Shown one piece after another: positions 41,024 to 48,494 of a stretch of 58,697 nucleotides of DNA (positions are counted from its first letter, which is position 1; every line of letters begins with the position of its first letter). The stretch covers positions 1 through 58,697 of the forward strand of contig NZ_RAWA01000015.1 in NCBI RefSeq assembly GCF_003611675.1, given 5' to 3'. Below the pieces are notes generated by a model that saw only the letters and a program-made list of their open reading frames with translations, made no database searches and was not told where the DNA came from. The position numbers and the translations under genes were made by a program. This DNA comes from Corallococcus sp. CA053C. Lineage in GTDB: Bacteria; Myxococcota; Myxococcia; Myxococcales; Myxococcaceae.

Positions 41024-41895
41024 GTCGTCACTCCCGTGAGCTGTTCGCTCACCTGCCAGAGCCGCTCCGCGAGGGCTTCGTCCCGGGCGGCGGACGAAGG
41101 CTTCGCCTTGCGGCATTTGATGAAGTACTCCCCGCTGACGTCCGCGACCTCGGGCGAGGACGCCAGGTACACCGACGTGCGCGCGCCCTTCTCCGCGGAG
41201 ATCATGAACGGCGCGCCCAGCTGCACGACATAGCGGAAGAAGCCCTGGCTGTTGTGCCCGAAGCCCGTGCGCACCAGCCCCGGGTGCAGCGCGTTCGCCG
41301 TCACCTTCGTGCCCTGGAGGCGCTTCGCGAGGCCGCGGGTGAACAGGATGTTGGAGAGCTTGGCGTTGCCGTAGACGCGGATGCCGTCGTAGCGCTGGTG
41401 TTCGGTCTGCGGATCATCCAGGAAGCGGGCGTTCGCGAAGCGGTGCCCCTCCGACGACACGTTGATGATCCGCCCCTGGTCGCTGGCCACGAGCAGGTCG
41501 CGCAACAGGTGCGTGAGGAGGAAGTGGGACAGGTGGTTCGTGGCGAACGTGGCCTCGTAACCATCCACCGTCACCTGCCGCCGGTCGATGATGAGGCCCG
41601 CGTTGTTGACGAGCACGTCCAGGCGCGGATGGCGGGCGCGGAACGCCTCGGCCAGGGCGCGCACGGATTGAAGCGACGACAGGTCCGCGAGCAGCGACTC
41701 CACGCGCGCCTGCGGAGCGGCTTCGCGCACGGCGGCGACGGTGGCGGAGGTGCGCGCCTCGTCACGGCCGGACAGCACCAGCGTGGCCCCGCGTCGGGCC
41801 AGCGCCTTCGCCGTCTCCTGGCCAATGCCGCCCGTGGCCCCGGTGATGAGGCACACCTTGCCATCCAACCGGGGGTCCTGAGCCTGTGCCGCCAT
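41020..41895 (-). CDS. SDR oxidoreductase (retinol-dehydrogenase-like)
   Basis: A 291-residue short-chain dehydrogenase. TGATGGIG at residues 18-25, NNAG at 97-100, Ser148-149 (NVSSEG) and Tyr175-x3-Lys179 (YGNAK) complete the active site. SGRDEA after strand 2 suggests NADPH use. The sequence runs SNILFTRGLAKRLQG, then HPGLVRTGF, as in RDH/WW-domain-oxidoreductase-like SDRs. AGGAGGT precedes the ATG. First gene of the SDR-GST-SelO operon. Confidence 0.9.
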   Translation of the reverse strand: MAAQAQDPRLDGKVCLITGATGGIGQETAKALARRGATLVLSGRDEARTSATVAAVREAAPQARVESLLADLSSLQSVRALAEAFRARHPRLDVLVNNAGLIIDRRQVTVDGYEATFATNHLSHFLLTHLLRDLLVASDQGRIINVSSEGHRFANARFLDDPQTEHQRYDGIRVYGNAKLSNILFTRGLAKRLQGTKVTANALHPGLVRTGFGHNSQGFFRYVVQLGAPFMISAEKGARTSVYLASSPEVADVSGEYFIKCRKAKPSSAARDEALAERLWQVSEQLTGVTT

Positions 41896-41946
41896 GTGAC
41901 GCGACCTCCTGGAATCCAGGGACGCGTTCTATACGGACTGGGGCTT

Positions 41947-41972
41947 CCCCGCGCAGGAGAACCTGCGCGGGG
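41947..41972. terminator. strong hairpin downstream of dps
   Basis: CCCCGCGCAGG (41947-41957) and CCTGCGCGGGG (41962-41972) form a perfect 11-bp stem closing an AGAA loop, 12 bp after the dps stop. No T-run follows on the minus strand. Confidence 0.65.
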
Positions 41973-41984
41973 AGGGTGCGACGG

Positions 41985-42548
41985 TCAGGTCGCGGCCTGG
42001 CTGATGTCCTCGGCGGCGCGGCCGCGGCGGGTGCCGCCCCGGGGCGGAACGGTGGTGCCCACGCGGGCATCGCCGTTGAGGTGGCTCTCCAGGAACCAGA
42101 GGTCCTCCTCGGTCTCCCCCAGCGTCTGGGTGAGGATGTCCGCGGTGACCGGGTCATTCACCTCGTCCGACCTGGTGATGCCGTCGCGGAGGCTGGCGGC
42201 GTAGCGGCCGACGCGCTCGACCAGCGCGCGGATGTGCGCCTCGCCGTCCACAGCCTGCAGGTCGTACTCGGGCAGCTGGCTGTTGTTGCTGGCCAGGCGG
42301 ATGGTGCCCTGGGCGTAGCCCCCCAGCGCGCCCGCGCGCTCGGCGTAGGAGTCCGCGTGCTTGCGCGCGTGCTTGGCCACCTCGTCGAAGAGCAGGTGCC
42401 GGCTGTAGAAGTGCGTGCCGCGGATGTTCCAGTGCGCCTGCTTCACCTGCCAGTGCAGGTCGACGGCGTTGGCGAGCAGCGTGTTGAGCATGTCGATGAG
42501 CTCTTCGCGCGCATCCTGGGGAAGGTTCACGTGGCTGGTGGAGTACAT
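41985..42548 (-). CDS. dps: Dps-family ferritin-like DNA-protection protein
   Basis: A 187-residue Dps. The ferroxidase ligands are in place: His32 and His39 (LHWQVKQAHWNIRG), H51LLFDE and Asp66 before AERAGALGG. Dodecamers oxidise and store iron and can coat DNA. The tail (about residues 163-187, PPRGGTRRGRAAEDIS) is an Arg-rich C-terminal extension that may add DNA binding. RBS CGAGGG lies before the ATG. It is upstream of the SDR-GST-SelO operon with a hairpin between, in keeping with oxidative-stress response. Confidence 0.92.
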   Translation of the reverse strand: MYSTSHVNLPQDAREELIDMLNTLLANAVDLHWQVKQAHWNIRGTHFYSRHLLFDEVAKHARKHADSYAERAGALGGYAQGTIRLASNNSQLPEYDLQAVDGEAHIRALVERVGRYAASLRDGITRSDEVNDPVTADILTQTLGETEEDLWFLESHLNGDARVGTTVPPRGGTRRGRAAEDISQAAT

Positions 42549-42650
42549 GGTCCGTATCCCTCGTTATGTGGTTTGCGCGCGGCGGGGCGTCGCGGCGCTT
42601 CCGGTAGGGTGGGGACGGCCTGCTTCGTACGCCACGTCAGGGAAAGCCCT

Positions 42651-42682
42651 GCCTGGTCGCATGGCCAGCCTGAGGACCAGGC
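42651..42682. terminator. hairpin downstream of amine oxidase gene
   Basis: GCCTGGTC (42651-42658) and GACCAGGC (42675-42682) form a perfect 8-bp stem with 16-nt loop, 20 bp after the stop of the minus-strand oxidase gene. Confidence 0.45.
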
Positions 42683-42701
42683 GGCCGGACGGCCGACGCG
42701 C

Positions 42702-44072
42702 TCACGTGGCGTCGGGAGCGGTCAAGCGGGCGGCCAGTTCCGTGGCGGCGCGCTCGCCGGACTCCACCGCTCCATCGAGGTAGCCGCAGCCCTCGATGGC
42801 GGTCTCCGTGCCCGCCCAGTGCACCCGGCCGAACGGGGCCCGCAGCGCGTCACCGACGGCGGTGAGCGTGCCGGGGCGGGGCAGGCCCACGTAGCAGCCG
42901 GTGCTGAACGCCTCCGCCTTCCAGTCCAGCTCCACCACCGCGAGGGGTGTGAGCGCCTGGGGGCCGAAGAAGCGCGCGAAGCCCTCCAGCGCGGCCCGGT
43001 GGATGTCCTGGGCGGGGCGGCCGGTCCACGCGCGCGCGGTGTCGCCCAGGAAGAAGCCCACGAGCGCGGGGTGGTGTCCGTCGGAGCCGCAGTCATCGAA
43101 GCACAGCCGCACGGGGCCCACGTCGCTGACGGCCTCGCCGGACAGGCCCGCCTCGCGCCAGAAGGGCGTGGCATAGGTGGCCACGACCTTGATGACGCTG
43201 CCCATGGGCAGGTCCGCGTGGACGCGGCGGCGGCCCGCGGGGAGGTCCGCGCCGAAGTCGATGCGTTCAGCGAGCGCGGGAGGCGTGGCCACCACGGCGT
43301 AGCGCGCGCGGAAGGTCCGGCCGTCCTCGGTGGTGACGGTGACGCCGCGAGCATCCTGGAGGACCGCGCGCACGGGGGCGGAGAGGACGACGCGGCCCGG
43401 GGGCAGCTTCTCCGCGAGCCGGCGTGAGAGGGATTGCGCGCCGTCCACGAAGCGCTCCGCCTGGGCGCCGCCCTCGATTTCGGTGAGGGGCATGAGGCCG
43501 CCGTTGGAGTGCACGTAGGAGAGGAAGTGCAGGAACGACAGCTCTGAAGGCTCCGCGGCGAACACCGCGCGGGTGGCGATGTCCAGCGCGGCGCGAGCGC
43601 CCCACGTGGGCACATGGCGCTGCTTCCACTCCTCCACGGTGAGGGTGTCCCATTCGGCGGCGTGGGGCGCGGCGGAGGGCCGTTCCCGGGGGACGCGCTT
43701 CGCCAGACCGTCCAGCTTCCACACCGTGCGTTGCAGGTCCAGGAGCGACAGGAGGGGCAGCGACGGCACCTTGCCCTGGTACGTGCGGCGCTCGCCGCGC
43801 ACCTCCAGCACCTTGGTGCCCTGGTGGTGCTGGGGGAAGCGGGCGAGGCCCAGGCCATCCGCGAGCCGCAGGACGTGGCGTTGGCGGGGGCCCACCCACT
43901 GGCCGCCCAGGTCCACGAGTCCGCCGCCCACGTCGCGGGTGAGGGTCCGGCCGCCCACGCGGTCGCGCGCTTCGAGCACGGCCACGGTGGCGCCGGTGCG
44001 GGAGATGTCCCGGGCGGCGGTGAGGCCCGCGAGGCCCGCGCCGATGACGACCACGTCCACGCTGGTGTCCAT
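42702..44072 (-). CDS. FAD-dependent amine oxidase (monoamine oxidase-like)
   Basis: A 456-residue flavoprotein. VVVIGAGLAGLTAARD at residues 7-22 is the dinucleotide fold, followed by VAVLEARDRVGGRTLTRD; VDLGGQWVGPRQ and the C-terminal RVHWAGTETAIEGCGYLDGA are the FAD-binding end block of the monoamine oxidase family. Lys and aromatic active-site residues are in PFWREAGLSGE. It likely oxidises an amine, giving H2O2. ATG at 44072 chosen as the first codon of the Rossmann segment; the longer frame begins MRRFRHRVRG. Not obviously in an operon. Confidence 0.88.
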   Translation of the reverse strand: MDTSVDVVVIGAGLAGLTAARDISRTGATVAVLEARDRVGGRTLTRDVGGGLVDLGGQWVGPRQRHVLRLADGLGLARFPQHHQGTKVLEVRGERRTYQGKVPSLPLLSLLDLQRTVWKLDGLAKRVPRERPSAAPHAAEWDTLTVEEWKQRHVPTWGARAALDIATRAVFAAEPSELSFLHFLSYVHSNGGLMPLTEIEGGAQAERFVDGAQSLSRRLAEKLPPGRVVLSAPVRAVLQDARGVTVTTEDGRTFRARYAVVATPPALAERIDFGADLPAGRRRVHADLPMGSVIKVVATYATPFWREAGLSGEAVSDVGPVRLCFDDCGSDGHHPALVGFFLGDTARAWTGRPAQDIHRAALEGFARFFGPQALTPLAVVELDWKAEAFSTGCYVGLPRPGTLTAVGDALRAPFGRVHWAGTETAIEGCGYLDGAVESGERAATELAARLTAPDAT

Positions 44073-44153
44073 AGGGCCGCGGACTCTATGCCTGAAGCGG
44101 CGCATGGCTAGGATGCGCGTGGGAGCAGTCTGTCGGGAAGGGTGGAGGACCGG

Positions 44154-44645
44154 ATGTTCGCGTTGGAGATGGTGGAGAAGGTGCGGCAGGTGTCACCGGG
44201 CGCGGCGAACGCGCTGACGACGCTCGCGGTGAAGAACATCGTCCCGCTGGCGGCGGCGATGGGCTACCGGGTGGACGAGGTGACGGACGCGCGCGTGAAG
44301 GCGACGGTGCCGCTCAACCGCAAGACGAAGAACCACGTGGGCAGCGTGTACCTGGGCGCCCAGGTGACGGTGATGGAGTTGACGATGGGCGTGATGCTCT
44401 TCCGCCGCTTCCCGCCCAGCCAGTACAAGCTGCTCGTCAACCGCATGGAGGTGGTGTTCCACGCGAAGGCGAAGAGCGCGGTGAGCGCGGTGTGCGAACC
44501 CTCGGAGGAAGTGCTCGCGGGGCTCGCGTCCGCGCTCAAGGCGAAGGGAGACAAGGCGGAGGCGTGGATCCCCGTGCAGCTCCTGGGCACCGACGGCCAG
44601 CGCGTCGCGGAGGCGCGCTTCCTGGCGGTGTTCAAGCGCGGCTAG
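44154..44645 (+). CDS. DUF4442/YiiD-like hot-dog thioesterase
   Basis: A 163-residue hot-dog-fold protein. The ATG at 44154 follows GGTGGAGGACC, better than the GTG at 44142. The fold shows AALTTLAVKN-like helix region, RVDEVTDARVKATVPLNRKT, KNHVGSVYLGAQVTVMELTM (two halves of one long block), QYKLLVNRMEVVFHAKAKS and ARFLAVFKRG. Members hydrolyse acyl-CoA or acyl-ACP thioesters or act as acetyltransferase partners. Divergent from the amine oxidase; its last 15 bases are copy 1 of a 15-bp repeat that borders an insertion. Confidence 0.75.
   Translation: MFALEMVEKVRQVSPGAANALTTLAVKNIVPLAAAMGYRVDEVTDARVKATVPLNRKTKNHVGSVYLGAQVTVMELTMGVMLFRRFPPSQYKLLVNRMEVVFHAKAKSAVSAVCEPSEEVLAGLASALKAKGDKAEAWIPVQLLGTDGQRVAEARFLAVFKRG
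44631..44645 (+). repeat. 15-bp direct repeat, left copy
   Basis: TTCAAGCGCGGCTAG covers the last four codons and the stop of the thioesterase gene. The same 15 bases recur at 45054-45068. Confidence 0.85.
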
Positions 44646-44898
44646 GAGGGGTCTTCCCGTCGACGCCCTGCCCAGGAAGGTATTCCTCGGGCGGGGCCGA
44701 GAAGCCGTTCCAGAACACCCAGAGGCGACGACAGTTCGGGCATTTAAGGAAGCTGTTCATGGCCCCGTAGACGGCCTCCGCATCGACCTGTCCCGAGAAC
44801 TGGTCGAAGGCCGTGTCCGAGATGAACAGCCACTCATCAGGGCAGGGGATCTGGCCGTACGAAATCCGTTGCCCGCACCTGCATTCCAAGCTCGGCAC
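44632..44898 (-). CDS. 88-residue zinc-ribbon protein in small insertion
   Basis: It starts at GTG behind GGGAGGCC. Cysteines 6, 8, 19, 53 and 56 (ECRCG, IPCPDEW, LKCPNCRRLW) give a likely zinc site, the rest being PDEWLFISDTAFDQFSGQVD and GAMNSFLKCPNCRRLWVFWN. No signal peptide; cytoplasmic. I do not recognise a named family. Its stop overlaps the convergent thioesterase by 14 bp. It follows an open but broken frame on the same strand, within a 409-bp segment between 15-bp repeats, so it looks like the partner gene of a cassette brought in by recombination. Confidence 0.6.
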   Translation of the reverse strand: MPSLECRCGQRISYGQIPCPDEWLFISDTAFDQFSGQVDAEAVYGAMNSFLKCPNCRRLWVFWNGFSAPPEEYLPGQGVDGKTPPSRA

Positions 44899-45053
44899 TG
44901 GTGGCCTCCCAGGGTGATCACATCCTGAATGATGGTTGCTCCCGCTCCCCGGACCAGGACGTTGCCAAGCTCCGCATGTGTCACGGAGGTCTGGCTCAGG
45001 TCGAGCACGACGCTTGTTCCCATGTGCGGTGGGAAGTGGCCCCTCCGCCAGTC
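44899..45053 (-). pseudogene. broken 3' fragment of an unknown coding region
   Basis: Minus-strand frame 45053-44899 reads DWRRGHFPPHMGTSVVLDL, then SQTSVTHAELGNVLVRG and ATIIQDVITLGGHQ. This is ordinary protein-like sequence, but there is no proper start before the repeat boundary, and past 44899 the frame runs into the shadow of the zinc-ribbon gene. It looks like the C-terminus of a larger protein cut off at the insertion border. An ATG at 45023 could make a short peptide. Confidence 0.4.
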
Positions 45054-45068
45054 TTCAAGCGCGGCTAG
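45054..45068 (+). repeat. 15-bp direct repeat, right copy
   Basis: Second copy of TTCAAGCGCGGCTAG. It contains the reverse complement of the lipase stop codon (45065-45067). Copies are 423 bp apart start to start. Confidence 0.85.
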
Positions 45069-46207
45069 CGCGGCGGCTCTTCCTCCATCAGGAAGTCGCC
45101 AATGGCCTTCCACATGGCCTCGAACTGGGGCCGGCGGAAGCCGGAGCCGGAGATGAGCCAGTCCACGTGCGGGGGCTGGTGCGCCGGCTGGTCGAAGTGG
45201 CCAATCGCATCCAGGTGGTCCGCCCTCACCGCCGCCAGCACGCGCCCGTACACCTGCGAGCGCGTGGGCACGATGCCGTCGCACGCGGTAGGGCCCGGCA
45301 TCGCGCCGTAGGCCTGCACCAGCGCCGCCGTCTGCGCGGGCGTGTGCAGGGGCAACTGCGTCAGCGGCATGCGCTGCGTCTGCCCGTACACGAACGCGTA
45401 GATGGTGTGCGTCAGCTGCGCGTACGGGTCCATGCCCGCCGCCAGCCGCGTGCGGAAGGACGGCGGCCGGGCCTGCGTCACCACGGAGCCGTACCGCACC
45501 CCGGGCCGGTCATGCGTGGAGGCGTTGAACAGGTCGATGCCTTCCGGCGTGAGCTGCGGAATCAACGACGTGTCGCGCCCCACGTCTCCCAGGAACTTCG
45601 CCACCGCGTCGCGCCGCTCGCTGGAGAAGTCCCCCAGGAGCTGATCATAGAGCTGATCCAGCAGCGTCGCCTTCCACCCCAGCTGATCATCCGCGCGCGC
45701 CATCAGGTGCCCGAAGCGGAACACCACGCTCAACGGCAGCCGGCCGAACCGCAGCACGTACATGGTGAACAGCGACAGCAGCTTCAAGAGCTGCTGCCCG
45801 AACAGCCCCAGGAAGAACGTGGCCAGCGGCGTGCCCGCGTGCGGCGCGGACAGCGTCACCACCGTGCGCACCCTGCGTGCGAAGGGCTCCAGCTCCAGCC
45901 CCTCCGCCAGCTGCGCACCCGGGCTCACGAACAGCCGGGCGTCCAGCCCGCCCGTGGAGTGGCCCACCAGGTGGATGGGGCCGTCGTCGCCGGAGGCCGT
46001 CTCGTTCACGGCCTTGAGGAGGTCCGCGGTGCGCTGACGGATGGACGCCGTGGGGTGCGAGACGACCGTCACCACCTCCGCGTCCACCCCCCTGCGGGCC
46101 AGGTCCTTCTTCAGGAACTCGTACGTGTGGCCGAAGTAGAGGAGCTCGCCCAGGTTGGTGAAGCCGAAAAACCCGGGGACGAGGTACACGTGGTGCTTCG
46201 CGGACAT
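45065..46207 (-). CDS. lipase-like alpha/beta hydrolase
   Basis: A 380-residue hydrolase. HHVYLVPGFFGFTNLGEL is the oxyanion region, and HLVGHSTGGLDARL gives the nucleophile Ser84 in GHSTG. LSAPHAGTPLATFFLG is the PHxGT/S block of bacterial triacylglycerol lipases, and ADHLDAIGHFDQ carries the catalytic histidine. No classical signal peptide is visible, so it may act inside the cell or on membranes. It ends at the right border of the 409-bp insertion. Confidence 0.85.
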   Translation of the reverse strand: MSAKHHVYLVPGFFGFTNLGELLYFGHTYEFLKKDLARRGVDAEVVTVVSHPTASIRQRTADLLKAVNETASGDDGPIHLVGHSTGGLDARLFVSPGAQLAEGLELEPFARRVRTVVTLSAPHAGTPLATFFLGLFGQQLLKLLSLFTMYVLRFGRLPLSVVFRFGHLMARADDQLGWKATLLDQLYDQLLGDFSSERRDAVAKFLGDVGRDTSLIPQLTPEGIDLFNASTHDRPGVRYGSVVTQARPPSFRTRLAAGMDPYAQLTHTIYAFVYGQTQRMPLTQLPLHTPAQTAALVQAYGAMPGPTACDGIVPTRSQVYGRVLAAVRADHLDAIGHFDQPAHQPPHVDWLISGSGFRRPQFEAMWKAIGDFLMEEEPPR

Positions 46208-46334
46208 TGCGCCCCAGCATACCCGACCCCCCGCGCACCGGCTTGGAATACCCGGCGGCCTGCCTGGTTGACGCGCGCCCGTCCGCATTGACAGAACCGG
46301 GCGCCTTTTCCCTCTTGCCCAAGGAAGACTCCCC

Positions 46335-48413
46335 GTGCACCGCAGACTGCTCGCGCTCGGCCTGCTGCTGTCCCTCCCCGCCTCCGCCGAAGAGGGCATG
46401 TGGACCTATGACGCCTTTCCCGCCGACGCGGTGAAGAAGGCCTACGGCTTCGCGCCGGACCAGGCCTGGCTGGACAAGGTGCGCCTGGGCTCGGTGCGGC
46501 TCGCGGGCGGGTGCTCCGCGAGCTTCGTGTCGCCGGACGGCCTGGTGATGACGAACCACCACTGCGTGCGCAGCTGCATCGAGGACCTGACCACCGCGAA
46601 GGACGACCTGCTCGCGAAGGGCTTCCAGGCAAGGACGGCGAAGGAGGAGCGGCGCTGTCCCAAGATTGAAGCCAACCAGCTGGTGGAGATGACGGACGTC
46701 ACCGCGCGGATGAACACGGCGACGAAGGGGCTCACCGGCGCCGCGTTCAACACCGCGCTCAAGAAGGAGACGGCCGCCGTGGAGGCCGCGTGCGCCACCG
46801 GCACTGACGTGCGGTGCGACGTGGTGACGCTCTACAACGGCGGCAAGTACCAGCTCTACAAGTACCGCCGCTTCCAGGACGTGCGGCTCGTCTTCGCGCC
46901 CGAGTTCTCCATGGCCGCCTTCGGCGGGGACGCGGACAACTTCAACTTCCCGCGCTACGGCTACGACGTGTCCTTCGTGCGCGTGTGGGAGGGCGACGCC
47001 CCGGCCAAGAGCCCGCACTACCTGCCGTGGGCCAAGGAGGGCGTGAAGGAGGGTGACCTCGTCTTCGTCTCCGGCCACCCCGGCGGCACCGAGCGCAAGA
47101 GCACCGTGGCGGAGCTGGAGTTCCAGCGCGACGTGGCCCTGCCCAACACCCTGCTGTCGCTGGCGGAGATGCGCGGGATGCTGCGCGAGTACGCCAGCGG
47201 TTCGCCGGACCGCTACCGGCTGGCGCGCTCGCGCCTGCGCGGCGTGGAGAATGGCCTCAAGTCCCTCAAGGGCCGGCAGCAGGCCCTGGCGGATCCCGCG
47301 CTGCTCGCGCGCAAGCGTCAGGAAGAGGCGGAGCTGAAGAAGCGCATCGACGCGAACCCCCAGGCGAAGGCCTCCACCCAGGGCATGTGGGAGGAGACGG
47401 CGAAGGCGCTGGATACGTGGCGCCGGACGATGGACGACTACCGGATGAAGGGGGCGGGGGACGCGTTCCGCTCGGAGCTGTTCACCCACGCGCAGCAGCT
47501 GGTGCGCGCGGCGGAGGAATTGCCCAAGCCCAACGCGGAGCGCCTGCGCGAGTACACCGACGGCCAGCTCCCCGCCCTGCGCCAGCAGCTCCTGCGCGAG
47601 GCGCCCATCCCCGCGGAGCTGGAGACGCTGGGGATGACGTTCGGCTTCAACAAGCTGCGCGAGACGCTGGGCGCGGATGACGCGTTCGTGCGGCTGGTGC
47701 TGGGCAAGGAGGCGCCGGCGGACCTCGCGCGCTCGCTGGTGCGCGGCACGAAGCTGGGCGACGTGAACGTGCGCAAGGCGCTCTTGGAGGGCGGCAAGGC
47801 CGCGGTGGAGGCCTCGAAGGATCCGATGATCCTCCTGGCGCGCAAGGTGGACGCGGAGACGCGCGCGTCGCGCAAGCAGTACGAGGACACGGTGGAGGCG
47901 GTGCTCAAGCGCAACGGTGAGCGGCTCGCCAAGGCGTACCTCGCGGTCAACGGCACGTCCGGCGCGCCGGATGCGACCTTCACGCTGCGGCTCAACTACG
48001 GCCAGGTGAAGGGCTGGGACGACAACGGCAAGCCCGTGCCCGCGCTGACCACGTTCGGCGGCGCGTACGGGCGCGACACCGGCAAGGAGCCCTTCAAGCT
48101 GCCCGACCCGTGGGTGAAGGCGAAGGGGAAGGTGCCGGACGAGACGCCGCTCGACATGGCGACGACCAACGACATCATCGGCGGCAACTCCGGCTCGCCG
48201 GTGGTGAACCGCGACGGGCAGGTGGTGGGCCTCATCTTCGACGGCAACCTGCCATCGCTGGGCGGCCGCTACGCCTACGTCCCTGAGTCCAACCGCGCGG
48301 TCGCGGTGCACGGTGACGGCATCCTCGCCGCGCTGGAGCACGTGTACGGCGCCACCCGCGTGGTCAACGAGCTGAAGGGCGCGCAGCAGGCGCCCGTGGC
48401 CCCGGGCCGCTGA
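46335..48413 (+). CDS. S46-family dipeptidyl-peptidase (DPP7/DPP11-like)
   Basis: A 692-residue exported serine peptidase starting at GTG behind AAGGAAGA. Residues 1-18 are a signal peptide (LLALGLLLSLPASA). GMWTYDAFPADAVKKAYGF is typical for S46, VMTNHHCVRSCI holds the catalytic His (75/76), and IIGGNSGSPVVNRDG the catalytic Ser619. Length fits S46 (about 700). These enzymes remove dipeptides from N-termini of peptides and act in the periplasm, consistent with a predatory, protein-eating bacterium. Confidence 0.95.
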   Translation: MHRRLLALGLLLSLPASAEEGMWTYDAFPADAVKKAYGFAPDQAWLDKVRLGSVRLAGGCSASFVSPDGLVMTNHHCVRSCIEDLTTAKDDLLAKGFQARTAKEERRCPKIEANQLVEMTDVTARMNTATKGLTGAAFNTALKKETAAVEAACATGTDVRCDVVTLYNGGKYQLYKYRRFQDVRLVFAPEFSMAAFGGDADNFNFPRYGYDVSFVRVWEGDAPAKSPHYLPWAKEGVKEGDLVFVSGHPGGTERKSTVAELEFQRDVALPNTLLSLAEMRGMLREYASGSPDRYRLARSRLRGVENGLKSLKGRQQALADPALLARKRQEEAELKKRIDANPQAKASTQGMWEETAKALDTWRRTMDDYRMKGAGDAFRSELFTHAQQLVRAAEELPKPNAERLREYTDGQLPALRQQLLREAPIPAELETLGMTFGFNKLRETLGADDAFVRLVLGKEAPADLARSLVRGTKLGDVNVRKALLEGGKAAVEASKDPMILLARKVDAETRASRKQYEDTVEAVLKRNGERLAKAYLAVNGTSGAPDATFTLRLNYGQVKGWDDNGKPVPALTTFGGAYGRDTGKEPFKLPDPWVKAKGKVPDETPLDMATTNDIIGGNSGSPVVNRDGQVVGLIFDGNLPSLGGRYAYVPESNRAVAVHGDGILAALEHVYGATRVVNELKGAQQAPVAPGR

Positions 48414-48428
48414 CGAACACGCGCAGGC

Positions 48429-48462
48429 GGTGGAGGGGGACAGCCGCAGGTCCTCCTCCACC
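48429..48462 (+). terminator. long hairpin after S46 peptidase gene
   Basis: GGTGGAGGGGGAC (48429-48441) and GTCCTCCTCCACC (48450-48462) form a 13-bp stem with one G-T pair and an 8-nt loop, 15 bp past the stop. No U-run, but the stem is strong. It separates the peptidase from the kinase operon. Confidence 0.65.
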
Positions 48463-48494
48463 CGTGCGGGGCGAAATGTGTTGATGATGGGCGC

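Noticed and set aside
44757-45023. An 88-codon ORF from the ATG at 45023 on the minus strand
   Set aside because: Only the first 40 or so codons are protein-like; the rest is the frame-shifted shadow of the zinc-ribbon gene. Treated as a broken fragment.
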